This document shows, in pieces, positions 42,726 through 53,542 of a stretch of 64,000 bases of DNA. Position numbers and translations under genes: made by a program. The stretch comes from Tolypocladium sp. Sup5 PDA-1 (Eukaryota; Ascomycota; Sordariomycetes; Hypocreales; Ophiocordycipitaceae), in contig JPHH03000038.1 of assembly GCA_000750105.3 (NCBI GenBank), forward strand, positions 1 through 64,000. The letters are read 5' to 3'. Position 1 is the stretch's first letter, and every line of letters starts with the position of its first letter. A model generated the notes under the pieces. It was not told the origin of the DNA and did not search any database. It saw only the letters and a program-made list of their open reading frames with translations.

Positions 42726-43625
42726 TCAACCCCTTCTACCAAATGGATGGCTGTTCTGGTATTCTACTTCGGCTAAAAACCAAGCTCTGTGCAACACGAT
42801 GCCAATGTGATAAACCGTGGTTACTGCTAGTCTTGTCCGAGATTCCATGAGTAGCCAGCTAGACAGAATCATGATAAGGTTACCGAAAAGAAAAAGGCCC
42901 CAGTTCCTGCAGCATGTCCATGGGCCATTGTATCGCCACTGCCATTCCTGAACAAGTGGTTGTGCGATGGCTAAAACACAGCTGCAAGCCATCCAAGAAA
43001 GCCAAGAGTGCGCCCATTTGTGGTAGAACGTAGTGCGTACTAGCACTGCTACAAGCGAGAGGCACGCAAAGATGATGAGCGGACATACTTCAATATACTT
43101 TAGTTTTGGCGGCCCCTGTACAACTCTACTTGTCGAGATATAGTTGCCGCTGGTTGCCGGATGGGAAATTGCTTCATCTACGGGGTTGGTGCAAGTAGCC
43201 TTAGTCCCCTTACTCTCCTTGACTAGGCATATTACTCGCTCAAGATACCATGACGACTGAGATATTAGAGGTGGTGAAATACTATACTAGGGACGACCAA
43301 CCTGTAAAAATGAAGCAGAGATGATGCTCACAGCCCACATCGCCCGGCAAAGGCTGTTTGAATGAACCGACTTGAGCACGAAGATGAGAACTATAATAGT
43401 GAGGAGACTTAGGCTGGAAAATGCTATCTGTATAACGAGACTCAAGCGAAATCCATCACTTGTCTTTGACCTTGCAGAACTCTCTGCTATTAAGCAGTCA
43501 GTAGCCGGAAGTTTATAGTACCTCGTGGCAGCTAATATGCCATAGACTGTCAAAGGGACAAGCACCGCTATGCTGAAAGAAGTAGCCTCCATAACGTCTT
43601 CCATGCTACAATATCTGCCAGTCAT
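42726..43625 (-). CDS. Polytopic membrane protein (two exons), 284 aa
   Basis: Exons 43302-43625 and 42726-43256 join in phase 0 over a 45-nt intron, giving 284 aa from a good ATG. Hydrophobic segments are seen at about residues 13-31 (SIAVLVPLTVYGILAATRY), 50-72 (LVIQIAFSSLSLLTIIVLIF), 78-95 (MWAVSIISASFLQ), 165-183 (PLIIFACLSLVAVLVRTTFY), 195-212 and 230-248 (FLFGNLIMILSSWLLM). Six helices are therefore likely. There is no signal peptide or transporter motif. The layout faintly resembles the extra N-terminal membrane domain of fungal ABCC transporters, which would make this a truncated member, but no Walker motif follows. Function is unknown. Confidence 0.58.
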
Positions 43626-44383
43626 GTCAACTGTTGGTTCTCCTAAGATGCAGTACTATGTCGTGCTCTTAAGTAGTCTGAAGAAAGGACCTGCAATAAG
43701 CAGGTGTAATCCCCGGTCCAATCAAGTTTCGGCCAGATATAATCACAAGCTATCCATTTGTGTGGACTTTGTCTAAAATTGCTGTGCCTAGGCTCGGCCC
43801 AATCTGACTTTCCAGACAAAGCGTTCAGCCAGAAGTTAGGTCTCAAAACACCTCATACCCTAAATATCTCATCCACTGTGGATGCCAACTGTTACTGTAT
43901 TGACTAGCACAAGGAACCGGCTCGGAGTGAATGAAAGCAATATTTCCCGGGTAGATTGGTTTGTGTAACGTAACTAGAATGACGCCAGAAATGGCTGCCG
44001 TCGGTTACAGTCGCCTGGTTGGCCAGTGATGATGCGTTTACGGTCAAACCATAGACTGGTCGAGATATGTACATAGTTTTTCACATTCTATCATTCATTT
44101 TGTTCCTACAACGGTATATGTATACCTGTCAAGCTTCTGCTGAAGTGTTTGAGGCTCTTACCAGACGTTGATTCCTTGCGAAATACGACGCTGGAGCATA
44201 GGAGCCTGTACAATGCTTTTGCCGCGTACAAGAACTCAATAGCAACTGCAGTTTTGAGGAAAAAATTGACTGAGGACCTTTACGTCTTTGCACTCGTCAA
44301 TCGCCTACACTCGTCTTTGCATTCGTCTTTGCGTTTGTCAGTCGCCTCTGCTTCGCCTTTGCATTCGCCAATCGCCTACGCTT
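43626..44383. other. No supported gene
   Basis: AT-rich sequence with short ORFs. From about 44285 it passes into irregular variants of the minisatellite words that follow (ttgcattcg, caatcgcctacg). Confidence 0.45.
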
Positions 44384-44503
44384 CGTTATTGCACTCGTTA
44401 TTGCACTCGTTATTGCACTCGTTATTGCACTTGTTATTGCACTTGTTATTGCACTCGTTATTGCACTCGTTATTGCACTCGTTATTGCACTCGTTGTTGC
44501 ATT
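44384..44503. repeat. 12-bp minisatellite, 10 units
   Basis: The unit cgttattgcact is repeated ten times; units 5 and 6 start with t and unit 10 is a two-base variant. Higher-order relatives of the unit (ctttgcattcgt, caatcgcctacg) flank it on both sides from about 44285 to 44590. Because 12 is a multiple of three, all frames remain open through it, which produces long but spurious ORFs on both strands, for example a TSAI repeat on minus. Confidence 0.95.
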
Positions 44504-44584
44504 CGTCTTTGCGTTCGTCAATCGCCTACGCTTCGTTATTGCACTCGTTTTCGTCAATTGCCTACGCTTGTCATTGCACTCGTA

Positions 44585-45400
44585 CGCTATTGTCAATTAC
44601 CAGCTCACTAGCGGCGAAAGGAGCCCCGCCTGCTCTCTTGACCTTGGTATCATCGGCATCGCCGGCTACATCGACGTGATCCGGGGTTACGGAGAAGTGA
44701 TGGAGCGAACTTTGCTAACTCCGGTAGCCGCAACCGCAATCTCTCGCCTGCATAAGAAGGTTCAAGATCTATGTAGCCAACTTATAGAGCACCGCTCCGA
44801 CGCGATAGAGTTATTTCCCTTACATGATTCTGGTCGCTTTCGCAGCACGTCTTTCTCCGAGTGAGTACGAGCGCAACGAGCTACATATCTCTTTCAAATC
44901 CTAGCTGCTCTCTGTCGGAATATCTTCCGGCCATTGCGGCTCGGAACAGCAGCCAGCTCGAAGCTTTCCTGGATGGACTTCAGAGTTGTCTTCTGGTGCG
45001 TCTGATAGCCCCATGGGAGCTCTATCAGATTGCCGGGCTTCAGGGCCACTGGCGACGGGCTCTTTTTAGAGCAAGTATGTGTTTCTAGCTTCTCTCCGCG
45101 TAGGCTAACTTATCGGGCTCGATCAGTTTCAGGTCCTGGAGAAAAGTTGAAGAAAAGCACATCGACCTCTTCGGCGGTGGTCTCTGCTGGATTGACTAGT
45201 TGCAGACTGAAGTAGCGGTTCTGGGGAGGCATTTTGGCTTTTGGAGGGCTGCGTTTTGGGACGAAGACCGTTCGGACGACGTCATTCATTCCATAGCCCT
45301 AGCGGATTTGGAGGACTTACTTCATACGTCCTATGAGCTAAATTCACTGATCGTGGAGACCTTGATTTTAGAGGAGGCTTTAGCTTTGGAGCTAGTTTAA
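44585..45400 (+). pseudogene. Unidentified helical protein, broken gene
   Basis: Right after the minisatellite a plus frame reads LGIIGIAGYIDVIRGYGEVM, ERTLLTPVAATAISRLHKKV and QDLCSQLIEHRSDAIELFPL. A GTGAGT...CCTAG intron at about 44860-44904 leads to LSEYLPAIAARNSSQLEAFL and PWELYQIAGLQGHWRRALFR. A later frame ends at 45400 with VLGRHFGFWRAAFWDEDRSD and LEDLLHTSYELNSLIVETLI. The last join needs a frame change or an unrecognised intron around 45070-45200. The start is missing and may have been replaced by the repeat. The repeated helical, acidic-basic pattern suggests a coiled-coil protein. No family is recognised. Confidence 0.42.
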
Positions 45401-46419
45401 GTATTTATACACTTGGCATACAGAATAGTCTTGGAATACCCTGCTCTTGAACCCTTGATGACGTGATACCAGTTCGGCATGACCCGGAGTGGCACTGATG
45501 CTTGTCCCAGAAGGTCGAGATAAACTTACGGGGACTCCAACAATCCCTCCATCAAACCGTGGGCGTTATTTTTGCAAGCTGATCCAAAACTAGTTCTGGA
45601 TCCCAGGCCCAGGTTTTACATGCGTATTTCATGAAGGCGTAGGAGCCCCTGACGGATTTGACAGTCAAATGTTCACAATGGATAGGCATAAGGCAGAGAG
45701 ATTAGATACGCGATGCAGAGCTCGTTGAGGTTTTCCCTATCTTCCAAACTGAGGTATCTGTTTCGATCAGAAATCTATATTCGCGACCATATTAATATCC
45801 AAGCTAAATCACAGAAGCGCACATATAAGCGCATATATATGTATACAGTAGTATATTACTTATTTTAGCCTCTTTAACTATATAATCCGTCTTCGTTCTC
45901 TTAGGGAAAACCTCTTCTAGAAGAATAATACCTGAGCATTTTGTCTCCGAGTACGTCTCTCGTTCTCATCGAACCAGGATCGGTCTCGCCACCGTCCGTG
46001 AAAAAAGGGGATGAACTTATCCAAACAATCAAAGGTCGCCAGGCCGAGTTCGGCCTTGTCGCGCTCCTACCACTGCGGCTCCTGGTCATGGTTGGTCCTC
46101 AGATCATGTTCTCTGGGGTCGGTTCGACTTCGATGTTGCCTTCAGGGAGCCACGGCGGTTGACCTCCTCTCCCGCTCTCCTCCGCCCTTACCAGCTACTT
46201 GGGCCAGGACGCCCTCCCTCGGGGTGAAGGCGCGTGTGCGTGGTCGCTCTTCTGCCGTCACGGAGCAATTACACCGCCCCGTGTGTTCCTTCACTTTCGA
46301 CTTCATCCCGTGTCGAAATCGGCTCGCACTCGCGCGCCCCCCCCTGCCTAGCTACTGATCTTTCCGGGCATAAAAGACCGCCTTCCCCTGCCTTTGTGCC
46401 TCTTCCCTTATTACTCCTT
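45401..46419. other. No supported gene
   Basis: AT-rich up to 45900 (including a TATA-rich tract near 45830-45890), then GC-rich with short ORFs that may be the decayed 5' part of the next gene. Confidence 0.4.
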
Positions 46420-47218
46420 CATCATCACCATCCACCTCTCTAGTAAGACCACGCGCCCGCATTCGTACCGACTTCGAGCTGACCTTGGGCAGTGGATTCA
46501 AACATCCTCCCTGCCCTGCCTGCGACAATGGTTGGCTATTCAGCCGCTCTCTGCCTGGAGTCTGAGGCTCCCTGTCGCACCTGGGCCTCCCATTTTGCCG
46601 CTGGCAGGTTCGAGCATATCTGTGGTTTCGTCCATGATGCGCCATGTCCTCGGTCTGACTTCGCGCCTTTGCTAACTCGAGACAGATCACGTTTCTGTAA
46701 GTGTCTTTAGTGCAGACACCAGCACCAACCTTGTCGTCCGGTAGGTGTTCCCTTTGCTGCGCGCGTCGTGCCTACGCTGCCCTTGTCGCCAACTTGGACC
46801 CCTCTGATGAGGAGGAGGTCCCCGGCTTCGAGGACGTGAGTACTCTGGACTTCGTGTCGAGACCTGTACTGATTGATTTCAGGCCCTCGCCTATATAAAG
46901 CTCTGCGCGCGTCGCTATCAGCGCTCCATCGGTGTCGGTGCTGGTCCTGGTTCGCGTGTCGACGCGACTGCGTCCCCCGCCCGTCCTGCGCGTCCCTTCT
47001 CCGAGGATGAGCCCTCCCTTAGCCAGCAAGTGACTCTACCTCGGCCTGATGGCGGTTCTCTACTAACTGGTAAGTCCCGCGCTATTTCCATCGAGTCCGA
47101 CGTCGAAGTGAAGTCGGAGAGTGAGATGGCATCCCAGGCGGATACTGCGGCCTCTGCGCGCTGGGCTGGAGGGGCTACTGTGGAGGACGCTCTGGTGCTT
47201 TCTGATGACGATGCTTGA
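46420..47218 (+). pseudogene. Cysteine-rich protein of unknown family, frameshifted
   Basis: Plus-strand pieces in order: FELTLGSGFKHPPCPACDN (to 46525), then in a second frame YSAALCLESEAPCRTWASHF, AAGRFEHICGFVHDAPCPRS and FCKCL. A third frame follows with GRCSLCCARRAYAALVANLD and DPSDEEEVPGFED. A good intron (about 46838-46883, GTGAGT...TTTCAG) leads to ALAYIKLCARRYQRSIGVGA and an acidic Ser-rich end at 47218 (VEDALVLSDDDA). Regular CxxC and CxC pairs suggest zinc binding. Two frame changes (about 46525 and 46705) make it non-functional as it stands, though the intron and C-terminus are clean. I recognise no family. It may relate to the neighbouring LINE or to the relic at 44585-45400, but this is not shown. 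Confidence 0.45.
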
Positions 47219-47618
47219 GCTGGACTAGGGCGGGCCGATATCGTGGTGGGTGGTGGGACTTGGCGTGGTAGTGAATATTGGCGCGGTAGAGGAATGAGAT
47301 TCGTGGTTTGATCGTGCCTACCTCTCCCTGAAAGTGAAAATGGAAGCGTGTCTAGCTACCGTGGCCCCCCGTGGACGCGGTAGTGGTGTTGTCGAGGTTG
47401 GGTCTGGCGTCCCCCTCGGCTCATTTGATCGCCAAATCTCGGGCGAGATGGAGACTTGGGAACTTACCGAGGCCGAGAAGCCTGCGACAGAGGGTTGTTG
47501 TTACCCCAGGACCTCCTACCCTGGCGTAGGTAAGCCCTAATGCGGTTGGTGTCTATAGTCTGTCTCGCGCCGACGTCGCTGGCGTCGAGCCCCTGGTAGA
47601 ACTTCGCTGTCTTCTGGT
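47219..47618. other. 3' flank, no supported gene
   Basis: Repeats of gtggtgggtggtggg-like and gcggtag words lie at 47240-47300. Nothing codes convincingly. Confidence 0.4.
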
Positions 47619-48960
47619 TCAGCCAGAGGTCGACTGGCGGTACGTGTGCTTCGGCAGAGAGCTGCCTTTAGGAGTGGACTTATATGCTCCAAGTACTCTC
47701 CGTAGGCATGCCGTCTCTACGGGCATGAGGATCTTCGCAATGTCTCTGGCCTCCTTCGTCCCGATCCTTGGCTGGTGCCAGACTGCGCTCCCGTGTGTCA
47801 TCACTGCTCGACTGATCGTGAGGTACAGCTTCCTTGCCGAATCCGGGGGCCCCAGGCCGAGGCTATCGTCCGCTCGAGGGCGAAGCGTTGGTGGGCCAGT
47901 TTCGTTCCTATTCCTCTTAGGTGTGCGGTCATGAGAGCCTCCTGTGGAACATAACCCCGAGTAGTTTGATCTCGCTGCTGGGTCGAACCGAGAACTGACC
48001 GAGGTCGAGGTGTCCGGTGAGGTGTTTTCTCTGCCTCTTAAAGCAGATAAGTTTATACTTATCTGGGTTAAAGATAAGACCAAACCTAACTGCCTATGCT
48101 TGACAGACCTCGTGAGCTCTCCGAAGGAGGGTATAAGTCGCGGCTATATTATTGCCGAAGGCAGTAATATTCGTGTCGTCTGCAAAGGCCGAGGCCTAAA
48201 TACCATCGACTCGTCTAGTTGCTCGTAAAGGGGAGTCGTATATAAAATACAAAGGATAGGCGATAAGGGGCAGCCTTGGCGCACTCCGCATGAAACTCGA
48301 AAGAGTGGCGAGTCATGACCGTTGAACCTAAGAGTTGCTGAGCGATCGGTTTGGAAGGACTGGATCCAGGCTAGAATCTATTCCGGGAACCCTTGTTGTC
48401 TAAAGGTGTAGATGAGGCAGCGGTGGTGGACCCTGTCGAAGCCGCCACTAATACCTAGCGGAGCGTAGAGACTCCCTCCTCTTGCCACCCGATTAGAACC
48501 TAGTCCGTAAGCGCGAAGAGGGCGGTCTCCGTCGAGCTACCTCGCCTATTTCCATGTTGGGGATGGTGGAGGATTGAGGCCTCTTCTGCTGCGTCCCGAA
48601 ATGCGTTTGGCGGTCAGCTTCTCAATTACCTTACCTATAGTCGGCAGGAGGGGATCGGCCGCCAGGAATTAACCTGGCCTCGCTTGTCTTCTTTACCGGG
48701 CTTCGGGAGGACGACGGTAGTTGCAGACCGGAAAATACGCGGGAAGTCGCCAAGCTGCCAGCTTGCGTCTGTAATCATAACGATCCTCGCGGCGAGTTCG
48801 AGGCTAAGGGGAACGGGGAGTGGATAGAGAAGATCGTAGGAACCCTGTTACCGCAGCCTATCTTGACACTACACCAGTCTGGCGTCGCTGTGTAGTCGAT
48901 GATATTAACGTCTATTCGTAGGACGGATGTTTATACTCCCTCCCGGCCCGTCCGGCTGCA
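47619..48960 (-). mobile_element. Degenerate LINE (Tad-like) reverse-transcriptase relic
   Basis: Read on the minus strand, RT blocks appear in the right order through several frames. These are VVLPKPGKEDKR-like and PTIGKVIEKLTAKRIS (about 48700-48600), GGFDRVHHRCLIYTFRQQG (about 48450), then RSATLRFNGHD and VSCGVRQGCPLSPILCILY. The catalytic block FADDTNITAFGNNI follows (about 48160), then PDKYKLICFKR and the thumb-like KLYLTISRAVMTHGSAVWHQ with ACLRRVLGAYKSTP ending near 47619. FADD replaces the usual YADD. Many stops and frameshifts are present. The endonuclease end is missing, consistent with a 5'-truncated LINE insertion. It was probably inserted in antisense next to the Cys-rich gene. 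Confidence 0.85.
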
Positions 48961-50776
48961 CGACACACACCGAGCGAGTACGCGATGGCTGCCCATGCTT
49001 CTATCTAGCTTAGGGTAGTTTCATTAGGCCAGACTTCCATTTTCCTAGAATCTTACTCTGATTTAGTTGCCTTCGGCGGAGAGACTTTGTACATCAGACT
49101 ACGTCCTAATCGGTGCATTGTGGCTTGACTCGTCCCGGACGGACGTAAGTTGCCCACGAAAGCGGTGACGCATCTTGACGACATTTCATGGCATCCAGAG
49201 CTTCCCTCCTTGGTGCGCGTCATTGTAGAATCTTGAGGTTCTGTAACATTCGTGGCTGCGTTAAAGGATAAGGGATTCTACGCCGGCACCGAATTATCGC
49301 CCCCGAACCGTCCCGCAAGCTCCGAGCCGGTTTTGGGCGCTCGGATGTGTGGGTCTTGAGTACCACTGCTTCCGGGATACCGGACCTGCGGCGCCGCCCT
49401 CGGTCGCCGGCCAGCTACAAGCCGCCATTATGACCCTTATCGTGTGTCAAGTGGCTTTTTGAGGCTCCCAAACATTCAAGGCTATGACACAATGCGGCCT
49501 CGCTCGGTTGCAGACAACATACCCTCCTTTGTTCATGCCGCAAATGGCGAATGCCGCAAATGGCGAATATGCCGACGGAGGTGGCATGTCGTACCACGAC
49601 GGTGAAGACGGTCTTAAACGCCTAATCTGGCGGTTACATGCGCCACTGCTGGTTGGGGCTGGCGCTGATATTGGCAATTAAAAGCCAATCTTGGCTCCGG
49701 CAGCTCAAACCGGCACAACGGCTGTTGTAGACGCCACACCTTACTCAACGCATCGCTTGTCAACTCTGATCCATCGACGTTGTCAGTTTCATTCGCCAAT
49801 CCTAGCTCTTTGATTCATAGGCCCTGATTGTTCAATGCGCCAGTTGCGCCTGTTTAATTCGCTAACTCACACGAGGCGACCTGCATGGAGAAGCGGCGTC
49901 AACGCACCTCGGCTCGTAATGATTGTTCATGGCAGCAGTAATGTACTGTACAGTACTGTGAAGTGTCTTGCGATATCCATACCAGACGTCCACTTACGCC
50001 TGCACAAAAGCTGGAGGAGCAGCTAGGTCGGATGGATCAGTAGCAACGAAGGCTGGACTGGTTATACAGGGATCGTGGTCTCTGCTTTGACCGCATCTAC
50101 TGACGTTGGTGACTAAATTGTAACTCTCGTTCGTGGTAGCGCTTCGCCTTGCATCCATCGGAGAAGTGGCACTTGTCGCCACCAAGTGTTTCCCCCTTCG
50201 TACCAGAGTCGGTACGAGAGAATCCTGCTGAGCATGCAGCCAAATGTGTGCTGAGACACGATGAAGCCTTGCCAGAATTGGAAAGGTACCATCATCTATT
50301 CTTTACTGTTCTCCGCGCTCCCGACTGCTATCCTAACCCGCTTTCCTTTTCATCTTCTACTTAACACTGCCTGGTCTTGCCCCGGTGGGCAGGTTCTAGG
50401 GGGGAATCACAAGCAAGGGAACGTACGGTTAAGGCTACAGTACTTAGGAGTAACGCTTATACTATTTCCATATAATAGGCTTCTTTTTGTTCTACAAAGT
50501 CAAATTCGAATTGCTTCCCGGCCAAAATTGGCGCTGTGTATTGAAGATGAGCTTGAGCGTAGAACATTCTTGGCTAAAGCCAAGAGAGGCCACAGTATTG
50601 AGTTCACGAACTAAACGGCTTCAAAACAGCTCGGCATTCGCAGCCTTGGGGAAGACTGCAAGGCAAACTTATGTTCAGCGAGCGACTCGATCAACCAAGA
50701 CGTGATACAAGGATAAACTCTGCCAAGTCGATCCAGGACAATCGACACATATTCGGCAACCTTACGATCTGGATAG
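48961..50776. other. No supported gene
   Basis: Short overlapping ORFs only. A 16-bp direct repeat (atgccgcaaatggcga) occurs twice at about 49536-49568. The 300 bases before 50777 are AT-richer and may be a promoter. The minus ORF across 50611-51156 is a shadow of the next gene. Confidence 0.45.
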
Positions 50777-51448
50777 ATGTCGTGGAAGTACGAAAAACAG
50801 TCGCCATTACCTCCAATTTGGAACAAGATCTTCAAGGATGACTCCGCATGGTTGAGAGAGATGGAAGAGCTTAAAGTTATAAAGCCGACAACGCTTCCAA
50901 CCCTCGTTGGATGGGATCTTAATGGAGTGCTACACGGCGACAAACAATCACATCTAGTGTTGCTTGTGCATGACTGGAGCGGCGAGCTGAGATATGCAGA
51001 AGGGGCCTTGCTTGAGTCGTTGAGGAGTTTCAGATACGTGAACGAGGGGGAAGTCCACATACTTGGATCAGGTATTACTCTAAACATTGCAGAATGCCTT
51101 GGACACTCGTCAAAGACAGGGCAGGTCCGTATGAAAGACCCAAGTAAAGTCTTCAAACGAAAAAATCACCAGCTATACACCTCGGTTCTCTATTATGGGG
51201 ATGATACTGTTCACGAGCTCGGGCCAGACGCTATTGGGGGAATCGAGGATCGATCAACAATGGGGAAGAGAGCAGTTCGTGATATGTGTTCCATCAAGAT
51301 GAAGCTTGGAGATGGGAAGCCAGTGTACAGGGTCTTTGCCCGGGAAAAAGTAGATATTCGAGTTCGAAACATCGTGACCAAAGATGAGTACGGGAGACAT
51401 TGGGTCACGAGCTGGAGGGAAGTAAAATCTGGATGGCGGGAATGGTAG
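50777..51448 (+). CDS. Conserved-looking hypothetical protein, 223 aa
   Basis: A single exon from ATG 50777 with good complexity and no interruptions: LPPIWNKIFKDDSAWLREME, LPTLVGWDLNGVLHGDKQSH, LVLLVHDWSGELRYAEGALL, EVHILGSGITLNIAECLGH, HQLYTSVLYYGDDTVHELGP. A basic C-terminal third follows (TWREVKSGWREW-like end). The pattern, an acidic-aromatic start, a DLNGL(Y/H)DG-like turn and a LLVHDWSG strand, reminds me of an uncharacterised fungal family, but I cannot name it. There is no signal peptide or membrane helix, so it is probably cytosolic. Confidence 0.62.
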   Translation: MSWKYEKQSPLPPIWNKIFKDDSAWLREMEELKVIKPTTLPTLVGWDLNGVLHGDKQSHLVLLVHDWSGELRYAEGALLESLRSFRYVNEGEVHILGSGITLNIAECLGHSSKTGQVRMKDPSKVFKRKNHQLYTSVLYYGDDTVHELGPDAIGGIEDRSTMGKRAVRDMCSIKMKLGDGKPVYRVFAREKVDIRVRNIVTKDEYGRHWVTSWREVKSGWREW

Positions 51449-51872
51449 TCCTATTGCAAAGGTATCTCAATACATTCCATCGTCCTACTGTGAGCTAAGT
51501 TCATTACGATACTCTTTCTGACTTGTCAAATTCCTCGACTCAGGCTCGATGCTTGATGAACTCCTATATAGCTCATGAGCGAAAGCATCGAAGTCTTAAG
51601 TCATAGATTTGGAGACTTCGGTATTTCGGCAGTGTAGACGTGGGACCCACCAGTTTCGAGCACTTGAAACACCTTAATACCTAGGCTTCAGCTACACATG
51701 TTTCAAGTAAGACTATACTTAGCTTATGGGACAGGGACAAGAGGTATGCTGTGCTGCAACCCGACGCCCCTATTTGGTTTCTTCGTTACGCACTGCCTAC
51801 TAAAGTCGAAATATAAATGATGCACGGTTCTTGAAATATGGATTGTTTTAAATAATACTTCGGTTTCCTAGC

Positions 51873-52829
51873 TTAGGGAGAGCTTGAGTCTGAACCCGCA
51901 GTGGAGGCAGAACCCGAAGAGCAGCTGCATGCCGATTCAGCGTCTGTATCTGACTCCGAACACGAACTAAAATCCGGGTCTTGCGAAGATGCATACGGCG
52001 AACTTGCCTCAAGCTCATATGGCCAAGGTAGAGGAGTGGCAGGACGGCGTACAGGGCGTGGTAGACGGCTAACGGGTTGCGGTGTCAATCTTTCTGCTTG
52101 ATCAATCACCAGTCGCCACAATTCGGAGCCATATCCTCCATTGTTGCAGCCACATGGACCGTAGAGCGGTACTTCGCTCTTGTTCAACCGGGCTGTGAGA
52201 CACAACCGATGCAATAAATGTTTGCCACAGGCTTTGTTGATGATATCGTCTCCAGGTACGAAGTCGTCTCCGCAGACGTTGCACTTTGCCATTGAGTCGG
52301 GCAAGATCCCCAATAGCCGCTGTGTGGCAACTAAAGGAGACATCTCGTCCGAATCGCAGTCACACGGACCATAAAGCGGTACTTCCCCCTCGTTCAACTG
52401 GGCTGTAAGGCAGAACAAATGCAACGAGTGCTTCCCACAAGCTGTCTTGATGATGTCCTCTCCGCGTATGAAGTCGTCTCCACATACGTTGCACTTTGTC
52501 ATTGAGTCCGGCAAGCTCTCCAAAAGCCATCGTGTGGCAACCAGGGGGAAAACCTCGTCCGGGTCATTCCGAAGTCTATCTCGCTGCAGTTGCTCCCAAT
52601 CTTTGTCAATGGAGATATGCTTTTGGGCCAGCTGTTCCAGTGCTGGGATTCGGAAACGCTGTCGCATGTCATTCATCATTTGTGCCATATTTGTGTCTTT
52701 TCGTCTCTCATTTAGTTCGTCTCTGACAGATACCCATGTTCTCTTACTCAGGAAAGATATGTAGGTCCTCATTCTCTGTTCTGGCTGGATTTCGTCAACG
52801 GTTGGTGGTATTTCTGGAGTCGACAACAT
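51873..52829 (-). CDS. Protein with a duplicated RING-like zinc module
   Basis: 318 aa from ATG 52829 (an in-frame ATG at 52898 and an open frame to 52943 leave the start open). The N-terminus is helical and basic (YISFLSKRTWVSVRDELNER). Two near-identical modules follow, SMTKCNVCGDDFIRGEDIIK with TACGKHSLHLFCLTAQLNE and PLYGPCDCD, then SMAKCNVCGDDFVPGDDIIN with KACGKHLLHRLCLTARLNKS and PLYGPCGCN. Each offers C-x2-C, C-x2-H-x2-H-x2-C and C-x-C ligands, a RING-like cross-brace with a shortened last pair. The two copies differ at few positions, so the duplication is fairly recent. The C-terminus is Pro-rich, then Ser- and acid-rich. By family analogy it could be an E3 ligase or adaptor; that is inference. 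Zinc binding is well supported. Confidence 0.66.
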   Translation of the reverse strand: MLSTPEIPPTVDEIQPEQRMRTYISFLSKRTWVSVRDELNERRKDTNMAQMMNDMRQRFRIPALEQLAQKHISIDKDWEQLQRDRLRNDPDEVFPLVATRWLLESLPDSMTKCNVCGDDFIRGEDIIKTACGKHSLHLFCLTAQLNEGEVPLYGPCDCDSDEMSPLVATQRLLGILPDSMAKCNVCGDDFVPGDDIINKACGKHLLHRLCLTARLNKSEVPLYGPCGCNNGGYGSELWRLVIDQAERLTPQPVSRLPRPVRRPATPLPWPYELEASSPYASSQDPDFSSCSESDTDAESACSCSSGSASTAGSDSSSP

Positions 52830-53542
52830 TTTTGTGCTAGTAGAAGATACGATGGGGTTGTCAAAGCCTGTGTGGCACGATGGGGTTGTCGAGTACATGT
52901 ATATAACATGTGACGAATCGGTGAGGCTGATACTGTACTGCACGTACTGTAAAGCATAGGCTTTGCAGACAACATGGCAATTGGCACTTGATTGTGTTAA
53001 CCTGTTCTGGCTCGGTCTGCCAACACCAGTCTAGTTCTCATCAAAGCCAAAAGCAACGTTTTGTGTGACGCCCTTTTAGGGAGACTAGGGAAGCAGCACA
53101 TATTGCCACATGACTCATTTCGATCTACCATGAGCTGACAAGAGGCTAGAACTCTAGTTAGACACCTTGGACCGCGAATATTGGCTACTCTCAGCTCAAT
53201 CAAAGATTCGGCCACCTTAAAAGGCCTTGCAATAGGTCCTTTGGGACTCTTCAGCTTCTCATAAGCGATTATAAACCTGTGCGAACATCGCTGAATCGTC
53301 CGGTCGGAATGGTGCCCGCGTTACGATTCAGGGCGTTCGACAAAGTGGCTACAGCAGTTTTGTCTTTGCCGGGAGCGTCTTCCCACAATTATTTTTCAGA
53401 GGTGAGCGTAAATCGCGGTTTACCCGTATGAGTTTGCAACTCCATAGAACTACACTATTTAGCATCTAACGTTATAAAGGCGGCGCAAAATTCTCACATT
53501 CCGGGCTTCGACCAATACACCCTCACGACTCAGCGTAGAGAA
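52830..53542. other. Intergenic, no supported gene
   Basis: Contains the likely promoter of the zinc-module gene (minus) and of the small ORF at 53543 (plus). Both would start from here in opposite directions. Confidence 0.45.

Noticed and set aside
44149..44679. 176-codon plus ORF and 99-codon minus ORF across the minisatellite as genes
   Set aside because: Their length is due to a 12-bp repeat that keeps every frame open; translations are simple LLHS or TSAI repeats.
50611..51156. 181-codon minus ORF
   Set aside because: Shadow of the better-supported plus gene at 50777-51448, with Ser/Pro/Cys-rich antisense-like composition.
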